Of a DNA stretch of 64,000 nt, positions 22,152 through 32,292 are shown piece after piece. The stretch comes from Trichosporon coremiiforme (lineage: Eukaryota > Basidiomycota > Tremellomycetes > Trichosporonales > Trichosporonaceae), in assembly GCA_039545355.1 (NCBI GenBank), contig BCJJ01000001.1:1920570-1984569 (forward strand), given 5' to 3'. The notes beneath the pieces are model-generated. The model was given only the letters and a program-made list of their open reading frames with translations. It was not told the origin of the DNA and ran no database searches. Positions within the stretch are counted from its first letter, which is position 1, and the number at the start of each line of letters is the position of its first letter. A program made the translations under genes and the position numbers.

Positions 22152-23341
22152 AGGCTGAGCTGGAGGCTGAGCGATGGGCGAGCCTGCGGTGCATGCTCAA
22201 ACAGTAAAGGGCTTAGAGATAAGCGGGAGGGGGCGGCTAGCGAACGTTACAGAAGCATGAAATCGCGCATTCTGGCGCTGTGGAAGGTCATGATTCGTCA
22301 GCCACGAGACTGATAAGGCGGTCGCCGTCGATGCAAGGCCTTGTTTCCGTTCCAGTGCCCGCGGTCCCTTGGTGGTTGCCCTGGCCCTGGCACCCAGCCG
22401 CCGCCCGGTTACGCCTCGTCGTCATTCCTGGTCTGTCGGTAGCTCAACCTCGTGGCCCCCTGTGATGCCTCGTGGGCGGACTAGGGTTTAATCTGCGTTG
22501 ATCCAAAGTGCAGCGATTAATTTCAAGGCCCAACACCCGAAACGGGGCTAACACGCTCTGCCCTCTGCCCTTCAGCCCTCAGAGATCCTAAGCTCCGTCA
22601 CACCCCGCGTACCGACACCGCACACTCGTCATCGGTCAATTTCAAAGCCCTGGGCGCTTTTTGCGTTCGCTTGTTTGGCTCCTGGGGCGGCGTGCCCCAG
22701 TGGCGATGCCGGCGTACATGCGTCGGACGGTCCTTCGTCAGTCTGACATACCGGCCGTTTCGCTTGGCATGCCTCTGCGCCAGAGGGGAAGCAACCTCGT
22801 TCCAGAGATCGCCGCTTGAATTTTCATACGTAGGGGCTCTGTCGCAATGGGGGTTCCGTGGGGTGACTTACCCCGGCCCTCCGACTCCGGGCACCTCCCG
22901 CCGGGCGTGCCGGGCACCGCGCGCACCGCGGCCACCGCACACCATCGTAGTTTTAGCGGCGGTATGCAAGACGGTGATCGGACCTTCTGTCCGAGCTTCC
23001 GCCTGGCTCTATCGGCAAGCGTCCGCCCAGGCGCACCACCCGAGGATGACTTACGGAACAGAACTGCAAAGTTACCCGGGGCAGCGTGGGGATTGCTGGA
23101 TTGCAAGTCGGCTCGAGATACACAAAAAGGCGGGCACTCGTCGACTTTCTGTTCCTCATCATCATCATCTCACCTCCCCTCTCATCCTCGCCACTCTACC
23201 TACCTGCACCCCCTCTCGCTCTGGTAGCAAAACACATATCAAGCAACCTCTACCTGTGATAAACCCCACTTTCATTACACTGCCTGCGTAACTCGAACCT
23301 CTCTCGTCGTTACCCAGTTAAAACAGCACACACACTTGCTT

Positions 23342-23356
23342 CACACACACACACAC
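23342..23356 (+). repeat. CA dinucleotide run in a 5' leader
   Basis: A run of about seven CA units lies 30 bases upstream of the HAD phosphatase ATG, probably within its 5' UTR. Confidence 0.7.
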
Positions 23357-23384
23357 CACATACCGCAACACACAAACCTCAACT

Positions 23385-24581
23385 ATGTCTGTCTTCACCA
23401 AGGAAGCTTTCCAGATGTCGGCTATGCCCTCGCCCGCGTCGAGCGCCGCCCCCTCTGCCGCTGTCTCCCGCCGTGGCTCCGTCGGTGAGCAGGGTGTTGA
23501 GCAGCAGCAGACCCGCTCTTCGACCCCTGCCCTCGACAACGACAAGTCCAACGTTGTCACGATCAACGTCGACTCTGTCCTCTTCGACATGGACGGCACT
23601 CTGATCAACTCTTCGCCCGCTGTCGTCAAGGCTTGGGAGCTCTTCGCTGAGAAGTACCCCCTCGACCTCGAGGACATTCTCCAGTCCGCCCACGGTATGC
23701 GCACCATTGACGTCCTCCGCAAGTGGTGCAAGGTCCCCGACTCCGAGATTGAGGCTGAGGTCGTCCGTTTCGAGACCGCCATCCTCGAGAACGCCGAGGC
23801 CATCGGCGCCGCCACCGGCAAGTCTGGTATCGAGGTTCTCCCCGGTGTCGCCAAGCTCCTCAACGACCTGAGCGCCGACAAGGACTCCCACCGTGAGGGC
23901 GAGGAGAAGTGGGCCATTTGCACTTCGTCCACCTACTTCTACGCTGGCAAGGCCATCCCCATCGCTGGCCTCGACACCCCCAACGTCTTCGTCACCGCCG
24001 ACTCGGTCAAGCGCGGCAAGCCTTTCCCCGACCCCTACCTCCTCGGTGCCGAGGGATGCAACGCCTCGCCCTTCGACTCGCTCGTCGTCGAGGACGCCCC
24101 CACCGGTATCCGCGCCGGTAAGGCTGCTGGCTGCCGTGTCCTGGCCACCTGCACTTCGCACTCTGCCGAGGAGCTCGAGAAGGAGCGCCCCGACTTCCTG
24201 GTCGAGGACCTTTCTCACGTCCAGGCTTCGTGGGACCCTGAGACGCAGTCGTTCAAGCTCGTTATCGACCAGCCCGCTGGCCGCGCCGAGCCCCGCGCCA
24301 CCCCCGACTCGACTCCCCTCGTCACGCCCGCCGGCTCGCGTGCCCAGTCCTTCTCCGGCGACCGCCAGCGTATCGCCCGCAACCTCCTCCCCACCGGCGA
24401 GCTGACCGGCAACGACTCTGTCGTCGGCTCGCCCATCAACTCGCGCCCCGGCTCCCCAAACGCCCTTGAGGAGAAGCGCCGCGGTTCCGCCGCCGGCGCC
24501 GACGCCAACGGCGTCACGCTCGAGGCCTTCAAGCGGGCTCTTGCCGGCAAGCAGAACCGCGAGCTCGCCCAGGAGGAGTAA
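23385..24581 (+). CDS. HAD-family glycerol-3-phosphatase-like (GPP/DOG)
   Basis: Single exon, 398 aa. The family dephosphorylates small sugar or polyol phosphates; GPP enzymes turn glycerol-3-phosphate into glycerol. The nucleophile motif VLFDMDGTL carries Asp68 and Asp70. HGMRTID, the motif II region WAICTSS, the Lys motif RGKPFPDPYLLGAEG and the acidic motif VVEDAPTGIRAGKAAG follow in the order seen in yeast Gpp1 and Dog1. Substrate choice between glycerol-3-phosphate and 2-deoxyglucose-6-phosphate cannot be read from sequence, but GPD1 as divergent neighbour favours the first. Compared with yeast Gpp1 (about 250 aa) it has an extra N-terminal stretch of about 60 residues and a disordered C-terminal tail of over 100. 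Each extension contains a basic-kinase site, RRGS, with the Ser at 32 and about 368. Codon bias is extreme, suggesting high expression. Confidence 0.88.
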   Translation: MSVFTKEAFQMSAMPSPASSAAPSAAVSRRGSVGEQGVEQQQTRSSTPALDNDKSNVVTINVDSVLFDMDGTLINSSPAVVKAWELFAEKYPLDLEDILQSAHGMRTIDVLRKWCKVPDSEIEAEVVRFETAILENAEAIGAATGKSGIEVLPGVAKLLNDLSADKDSHREGEEKWAICTSSTYFYAGKAIPIAGLDTPNVFVTADSVKRGKPFPDPYLLGAEGCNASPFDSLVVEDAPTGIRAGKAAGCRVLATCTSHSAEELEKERPDFLVEDLSHVQASWDPETQSFKLVIDQPAGRAEPRATPDSTPLVTPAGSRAQSFSGDRQRIARNLLPTGELTGNDSVVGSPINSRPGSPNALEEKRRGSAAGADANGVTLEAFKRALAGKQNRELAQEE

Positions 24582-26412
24582 ACGATCGGACTGAAGCACA
24601 CCCCCACTGTATTCTTAGCCACAACCACGACATCCAAAGTTCCTTAGATTTGCATAGATTTCCATATTCCTGACTCGTCGCGCAACGCGCAGGCGCAGTT
24701 GCTCGCCATGTCAATTGCATAGTAAATAACACGGACATCGAAGCATGCTGCATTTGCTGACGGCCACAAACGATCAATCAGTGGTGAGCGCGCGGGTATG
24801 AGTGGCGAGCAAGTTACACGGCTGCGCAGGTGTGAACGCACTACGGTGAGAATCTTCCTGCCAGGAGGTGGCGATAATGCGTCGGTGGACAGCTCCACAC
24901 TGTTCGACATGTTTCTCGTACCTGAGATTCCCAATTGCATTCGAATTCGATTCCCAATCTCAGGCTCAAGCTGCAAGCTGGCTCGAATAACCTCCGACAC
25001 GCAGTGGGACGGGTGAAATCCAGTGCATCGGGTGTCAGGTTGGTGGGAATTGGGACCTCTGCTAGAGTTGGGAACGCAGTGACCTCGCGCAGTGTCCACG
25101 GCGGAAAGTTTGCGGTCAGAGTCGACACACCTCGGTGTGTCTGGATGTCTCGGTCTCAATCGCTCGGTTCGCGGTTGGACTCTGCCGAAGGGATTCCGAC
25201 TCCGACGAGCTCATGACGCACGCCGATACCTGCGTACCTGCAGTATCGATATGACCGTCCCGGAACGGCGACGAGGAAACACAGGGACGGGCCAGACTTC
25301 GTTGATGTCATGAGCTCGCTGAAGACTGGGACGTCGCCGAGCTTCGGCAACGGCGGACGATCGGTGAGGGGAGCCCTGGGCGTGGCCGTGTGGCCCCCAC
25401 TCAAGTACCCCTCATGACGCAGACCCACTGCCCTCCTCGGCGACAAGATGGCGAGACGGCGAGACGGCGAGACACCGAGCACGCGGTGACCCCGGACAGT
25501 GAACGAGAGAGGCACGCTCTACCCCGCTGCATCATCTCCCCTTCACTTCACCTCTAGGACCCACTCGTGACCTGTCATACTGTATGTACTCTGTGACCTG
25601 TCATTCTCGTGACCTATGATCGACCTAGAAATGAACATGACGCCCAGATCCTCAACCCTGCCCTCGGTTCGGCTTCAATGCCCCACCATGACTGTATGCC
25701 TGAAGGCACGGAGGCACAGTGATCAGCGTCCGAGTCCGCAGTATTCTAGCCCCTCCTGCCATCCAGCTTCCAGAAAACTTAAGTCCGCCCGTCTATCCGT
25801 CCGTCATGTATCTCGTGGCGTCATTCCGTTGGATCTGCCTGACGCACTCCCATCTTGTTAATCGAGAAGGAAACATCCGTGGCCCCTCAGTTTTGCAGGG
25901 CCCTGCAGCAAAAAAGCTACTTTGTGTTAGAAGGATCTGCCTTGGGTCAGTTTTCTGAATTCTGCTGAGGAGTCGTTATCAGTGCCTCCCATTGATCTCA
26001 TTGTGGAAGACCCGCTCGCTCGCTACGCTCGCTGCGCTCGTCCAGTGTTCATGTTATACATCCGAAAGTGTGGCGATAATACAGGGGTATACCCATCCCC
26101 CCTCCTCTCCCCCTTCCCCCTCCGCGTAGGCCCCAGTGACCCCGGTGGCCCCGTGGCACCTCTCCTATCCCCGTCTTTTGCGGGTACGAGAGCAGCACGC
26201 GAGATGCACGGCTGGTCCAACGTACCGTCTGGCATGCGGCGCGCACGTCATTCGCACGCGAGTCATGCCGAACATTCATCGTGACTTCGTCTTCACGAGT
26301 GTCTTCACGACAGGTGTCATCGCCGCCCCGAGATCGAGCCGGCGATTCCTAGTCACAGCGGCAGCGGGGCTGTCTCCGCCTGTTCTAGTGGTTCCTCCTC
26401 AATAACATGGTT
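24582..26412. other. Intergenic, convergent 3' ends
   Basis: About 1.8 kb between two stop codons. It is longer than convergent gaps usually are in compact fungal genomes, but I see no gene, tRNA or transposon relic in it. A three-copy tandem of GGCGAGAC lies at about 25450-25473. Confidence 0.5.
25450..25473. repeat. Three tandem GGCGAGAC units
   Basis: Three perfect adjacent copies of an 8-base unit in intergenic DNA. No function is evident. Confidence 0.7.
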
Positions 26413-29400
26413 CTACTCGCCACTGAGGTGTTTGCGGAATCGCTCACTGACACTCTCGCGCTTGCTGTTCACTTTCACTGCGTCCATGGCGCCAAACGTG
26501 CCCTTGCGCTGGAGGTCGGCGCCGCGCGCGTCCTCGCTCAAGATGGAGGACACGCTCAGCACACTGTCCCTGCGTGTTGTGGGAGACGGCGCGGCGCCGC
26601 CGCGGTCCTTGCTGTTCGGCGAGGCGACGGTGGCACTAACGGCCGTCGTGGGCTCGGGCGCGTGCGCGGGTGCGAAGGAGAGGGGGCGCTGGCGTACCGT
26701 GTGCGTTGAGAGGGTGCTTGCCTGCTTGCGCAGGACGCGCTCGGCGCCCTCTGGGAAGCCGGACCGGGGCGGAGAGCGGGAGGACGACAGGACTTCCTTA
26801 AGGTCCGGGTCGGTGGGGGCGGGAGACGGCGGGCCGTCGACGTTCGGGAGCGCTTGCGCCCTCTGCATGTCGAGCGAGGCGCGCTTGCTCGGAGGCTTGG
26901 GGGGCGATTGCTCAATGGCCTCCAGCCCGCTGCGCGGTGGTGTGCCGCGCTCACGAGCGAGAGAGGCGAGCGACGAGATGCTCTCGCTGCGCGGTGGGCG
27001 CACGGCAGGCGAGCTTGCCGTAGACGCCGACGAGAACACTCGCCGGTGCCCGTCCTCCTTCCGTGCGGGCGTCTGGGCAGGTGTTCCAACACCACCACCG
27101 ACACCAGCCGAGCTGCCACCGCAAAGACCCAAAAGCGCTTCCGTCAGGTCGCGGACGGCTTGGTCGCTCGCCCGTCCCGCCTCACGAAGAGTGATCTGTA
27201 GTCGAGGGAGGCGATCGCGAACGGTGGCGTTCGAATCCGTGTCGAGGTCCAGCGCAAGCTCACCCGCAATGGCAGCGGCAGCTCGCACGCCCGTGTTCGC
27301 ACGCTCCATCACATCGGCGACGGCTCCGAGCTTGGCAATCGTCGCTGCGCTGACGTTGTTGTCGCTCTTGGCGAGCACGCGTGCCGCGTCCACAAGGTTT
27401 CGCCCGTGGTCGGTCTCGCCGCCCGAGCTGAACGAGGCGCCGGACACGCGCGAGCCGAACGACGTCTGGCTCCGACGGGGGCGTGGCTCGGATACAGGGT
27501 GCAGTACACTTGGCGGAGCGCCTCGTCCATGCAAGGGGCTGTCGAGTGGGTCTTCAACAGGGAATCGGCGCAAAGCAGGTGCTGTCCGCGGCGTCTCGTA
27601 GTAGTTGCCAGTGCTCGTGGCTGAGCGCGGTGTGACGCGGTAAGTGCCGGACAGCCGCGAGCTCGCTCGCCCACTGATATCATCGAGCCTTGACGGCGCG
27701 CGATACGAGTATCGTGTCCCCGGAGAGTCGCCAACAACGGAAGCTGAGCGGTATACACCCCCGCTTCCCGTGGAGTCGCCGAGTGCGCTGGAGGATCGGT
27801 CGCGGTGGTCGCCGAGGACAGACGCAGCGCGGTCCTCCTCCCAGCGTCGATTGTGCTGACTGCGAGTCTCCTCGAGCCGGCGCAGCACCTCCAGCGGATC
27901 CTTGCGCCCTGGCTCTCCTTCGCGAGAACCCACGGCAGAGACAGAGTCGCTTGGTCCGAGGGCGCGCGAGCTACCAAACTCGCGCAGGTCACGCAGGTCA
28001 CGCCCGTAATCGCGGGAGTGCCGAGAGAGCGAAGAGGTGTCGCCAGCGATCGACGCCAGGTCTCGCTGGCTGCTGTAGTCGCGGTTGCGGTCGAGAAGCG
28101 CGCTGATTCGCCGCGACGCCGGTGTAGCATGCGAGCTATGAGAGCCAATGTCGTTGCTGCTAGCAATGTGGCTGAGGCGGTGATGGGATTGCGACCCGCT
28201 GAGGCCGTACCGATACCGGTCAGACGCAGTCTCCAGCACGCTGCCGGCACGACCGTGCGTTTGTTCGCGGCGCGGCGGGTCGAAGTCCTGCAGCAGCTCC
28301 TCGCGCGCTTCTCGCCGATCCCGAAGCCACGGTGAGTCGCGATGCCCCATCCCGCTTGCGGGCCGTGCAGTCGCGAATGACTGTGCGCTGGGCGACTCGA
28401 GGTCGTACGGGTGTCGCCCCGGTGGGTGCTGCGTATCGATCGTGCTGAACCGGAGCGGTCTCCGCAGTGTCGGTCCGTCGCCAGGTTTGGGTGACGGCGA
28501 GAGCTGGTAGCGTCAGCGTTGAGCTCATGTGGTCATTTCCTACCATGCGTCCGTTCTGGAAGTCCGTGGGGAGTGATGGCCGCACCTTGCCGAGGTTGCG
28601 GGAACCGCCGGAGCTGCTGTTGTCTCTGTCACGCTCGTACTCGGGCTCCACGTCCAGCTCCCGTCTGTCGTATGCGCCGTGTCCGTTCGGGCGCCCGCCG
28701 GAGATCTGTGTCGGTGACATCGGGGCGCGGGACGAAAGGCTCGCGCGAGATCCGTGACCGAATCTTCTGAGCGGGGTGACTCGCCCTGATGGGGGTGTCG
28801 CCACCACAGTCCCAGACATGCCAGACAGCCGATTGCTGTTCGCGGATTGTCGACGCGACAGCTTCTCCTCCGCCTGGCGGATTCGCTCGTCGAGCGAGGG
28901 CCCTGGTCCGTCCGCTCCAGCTCCTCCGCCCTGCAGCTTCCTGAGAGTGCGTTGGTCGCTGTGGTTGTCCAACAGCTCCTCCTCTTCCGTGACGGTTTCG
29001 ACCGTGCCGTTCGATGTTTCGCGTCCCATCGGCATCGCCAGCCGACGTGAGAACCGACGCTCTAGTGGGGAGTTGGGATTGTCCCTGGGGGATGAGTATC
29101 CATCATGGCTGGGCGAGAGCGAGTTCAGTCGATGCGCTGTACCATTTGATGTAGAACCGTTGACGTGCCGTCCCAGTTCATAGGATAGCCGACGCGCCGT
29201 GGACGTGCTCGAGTCCAATGGAGGCGTTTCCCGCCGATCCGTGGACCGCTCGAGCGGAGAGCGCATGCTTTCAATCTCGGGACTTCGCGACGAGTCGATG
29301 CTGATGGAGGACATGGAGTGGGCGATGGAGTGCGAGGATGGAATGGATGATGAGCTGTTGACGTCTAAGCTCGCGCGGGGGCGAGGTGGAGGGGTGTTGA

Positions 29401-29962
29401 CCGCGGGCGAGTGTTGATGGCGATGGTGCTATTCAGTGTCAGCCACGGATTCCTGATAGAGTCATGATAACCAAGAACGTAAACTTACCTCAGACTTGTG
29501 GGCGGTGTCTTCGTTCTGTTTAGGAGACGTCTCGTCACGGCTCTCGCGGCCAGCCTTGACCCAGTCCTTGAAGTCCATGACGCGAGTCGACCCGAGTCCA
29601 ACAACATTCGCGGCCATGCCGCCGCTGACAGAGCCCGTGCTGAGGGGGCCCCTAGAGGATGGATATGTGGCGTTGTGCGACGGTGATGGGGCGATCAGGC
29701 CCGAAGGCGACGCGCGCAGATGCGGGTGGTCATTCTCATACTGCTCTGACTGGCTCGTAGGATGGCCTTGGTTGCTGCTGCTGCCGTACTCGGACGACGA
29801 TCCGACAGAACCTCCGGACGATGATAAGTCTGGGAAGGGTCTACGCGAGCGTTCAGAAGCCGGGGACACAGAGTTGGAGTGCGAAATGGACTGGCGAGAA
29901 GGATGCTTGCGAGGGATCGGGGGAGGGAGAGTCGCGCGCGGAGAGGGCGAGTCTGTAGCCAT
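26413..29962 (-). CDS. Large Ser/Arg-rich disordered protein, unknown
   Basis: Three exons: 29962-29489, 29428-28544 and 28503-26413, totalling 1149 aa, with consensus donors GTAAGT and GTAGGA and matched phases. The N-terminal third is Ser/Pro-rich and disordered, with one aromatic patch (VMDFKDWVKAGRES). The middle has repeated charged blocks (LDERIRQAEEKLSRRQ, WLRDRREAREELLQDFD, DPLEVLRRLEETRSQHNR) suggesting short coiled coils. The only clearly globular-looking part (roughly VDAARVLAKSDNNVSAATIA to ALLGLCGG) is Ala/Leu-rich, probably a helical bundle. The C-terminus is again disordered and ends in a basic-acidic helix (VSERFRKHLSGE). The composition recalls fungal polarity, septum or microtubule scaffold proteins, but I cannot assign a family. 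Many RxxS motifs could be kinase targets. Confidence 0.8.
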
Positions 29963-32292
29963 ACTGGCTTGCTCGCTCGCTGCCAGACGGACGGTGCAGC
30001 TTTGTGCAACGAGGTGTTCGCTCGCTTCCTGCTTGATGGGTGACCGTCTGCCGTGTGTCTACTTTGTTGTGACTGGGGGCGAGATTGGGTTGAGGACCAA
30101 GGTACGGTGGGATGGGACTGAGGTTAAATTACCGCAGAGGGTATGGGGTTGGTGGTTGGGTTGGGCCGGCGGTGTGGATGGCTGAGTGACGTATGATGCG
30201 CCTAGACCAGCCAGACGGTGATGAGGGGACGGGAAGGGATCATGAGAGGGGTGTGTGGAGGTGGTGTGTTGATGGTTGTGGATAGAGTGAGCAATGTAAA
30301 GTGCGCGTGTATGCCGTGCGTGGTGATGCAACCGCGAGAGTGCGGAGGTGTGGATTGATCAAGTCAGAGGTGTCGGGTGGGTGCGGTGGGGAAGTGGGTC
30401 GGATGCACAGTGGTTGGTGGTGAGCAAGCGAGGCCGCGAGAGGCCGAGAGCGCGAAAGCGAGGGCGCGCGAGAGGGACGCAAGCCGTAGCGGGCGGGCAG
30501 GCGCGCAGGAGGGAGTCAGGTGTCATCCGGAGTACGCGTTCCTGTGCATCCTTCCACCCTCGCTCGCCTTCCTCCGCCTGCCCGCTGCCCGGCCTGCCTC
30601 TGTGCTGGAGCTGGAGCAACTTGCCACTCGCTTCCGTTCACGCATGGCCACCTGTCTTACGGAAGCGCGTCCTTTTGGTGCGCCAATCTCGACACGCTTC
30701 AACCTAAGATTTCCACGTCTCACCTCTCACGCTGCCATCCATGTCACTCGCTCACTTGTTCGCGTCACATCCCACATCCTACATTGCACCAAGGACAGAA
30801 CTACAGCCATACACCGCTGACGCCCACTCATTGCGGTGGTACCATGTAGTCGTTCGGTCGGATGTGCGGATGAGTCCTGAGAGCAAGGCGGGCGGGGCTC
30901 ACGGGCTCACTGGGTGGGTATCCACTTGTCGCTGCGCGCTGCACGTTGCACGCTGCACGCTGCACGCCGCATGATGATAGAGGACCGGCTCGGACAGTGG
31001 GTCCTGACGTCCTGGCGTTCTGGCGCCGGAAGAGGTGGCGAGGACGTTCTGGCACTGGTGGGACGCGAAGGTCGAGCGAGGGTCGATGCCGCGGTACGTT
31101 CCGCCGGCTGCCAGGCCAGTTGGTCCTATCACACGCGCCCGCGCCCGCGCCCGCACCCGCGCTCCCAGTCACACGTCCCAGCCAGCCCTGCCAGCGATCC
31201 AGCCCAGCCCGCCCGGGGCAGTCCATAGGTCAGGTCCTTCTGGGCGCCCCGACCCTGCATTTCATGTCTCGACCTCCCGCGCCCCGTGTGCCGTGTGCCG
31301 CCTCTGCGCCTCCCTTCCGTCACCATCTTCTGCTGCGACCTCAACCCATCTCCTCTGCATGGCGTTCATCCCACTTCCACTCCGCCGCTTGGGACTGAGG
31401 CAACCGCAGGCGCCACCATGGACTTGCAGCTTTTCGGAGCGCGTCGCACCGCACCTCGTGCACCACATCGCGTCGCCGTCGGGAGCGCCAGGCGTGCGTC
31501 GAGTGGGCCCGGAAGCTGGCGTTGTCATCCTCGGCGTCGCAGTGACAGCTGCACAGCTGCAAAGTCGCGTTGGACACGCGTTCCGACTCTATTCACATGT
31601 CCTTCCAATCATCAGATTCTTCTGGTGAGCTGGCCACCCGGGCGGCGACTGGTCCATGATGGTTACCAGTGCACCCAGCATGCCCAGCGAGGAGGAATAT
31701 ACGGTTGAATTAGATTCTGGCGGGCGGTGTTCTAATGTCAAATACCAGTGTGAATTGAGAGATTACTTCCGTTGAACCTGCCGCATAGCTGGGCAGGGCA
31801 CTCTGGGCTCGTGTCGCGTGTCGCTCAGTGTGCTGCGGGGAAAGGCGAACGTCACCTGGCGCTTGACTGGGCGCTGGGCGCCGGGCTGCTACCTGAGCCC
31901 GCTGGCCCACTGGCCACTGGGCTCACTCTGGGTATGTGATGCGTGCCACTCGGCACCAAGCCTTACCTCCATCCACCCTGGCCGTAGCCGTAGCCGTAGC
32001 CCTTACACTGCATCGTGGTAGCCTCCATTCTACCACTCGGCCAAGTCACTCCCTCCTCCTCCTCAACAATCCATCACCCACCACATCACTACACTCATTC
32101 CCCCACTGTCCCACGTCCTCGCTCACCCACGCTCACACCGATACCTTCCTCATCGATTCACCCCGTTTCGCTGTCCACTCCAATATCCACTCTTGATCCC
32201 TCTCGCCAGCTCGCGCTACACCCAGCTTCGCTACCCGACGTTCGCCAGTTTCTTCACCCCATAAGCACTTCCCACATCACCGTCTTCCGATC
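29963..32292. promoter_or_regulatory. Divergent upstream region of the disordered-protein gene and STE7
   Basis: A 2.3-kb stretch separates two divergent start codons. Low-complexity patches occur: a GCTGCAC-type tandem at about 30931-30970, a CGCCCG run near 31135-31165 and a CCGTAG triplication near 31981-32000. No coding segment is convincing. Confidence 0.5.
30931..30970. repeat. Imperfect GCTGCAC tandem repeat
   Basis: Five or so imperfect 7- to 8-base units built on GCTGCAC / TGCACGC follow each other. This is intergenic, with no evident function. Confidence 0.6.

Larger units (their letters stand above)
20394..23384. promoter_or_regulatory. Shared upstream region of GPD1 and the glycerol-phosphatase gene
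   Basis: This 3-kb gene-free stretch separates two divergent start codons. It contains a perfect CRE and several CCCCT/AGGGG words, for example near 20588, 21074 and 22139. The part before 23384 is CT- and CA-rich, as in highly expressed fungal 5' UTRs. No open frame in it resembles a gene. Confidence 0.5.

Noticed and set aside
23379..24599. 406-codon minus-strand frame opposite the HAD phosphatase
   Set aside because: Antisense shadow for the same codon-bias reason; composition is repetitive Gly/Leu/Glu/Val without any motif.
26432..27601. 389-codon plus-strand frame opposite the large disordered protein
   Set aside because: It overlaps a well-supported minus-strand exon; the Arg/Ser/Ala composition mirrors the opposite strand.
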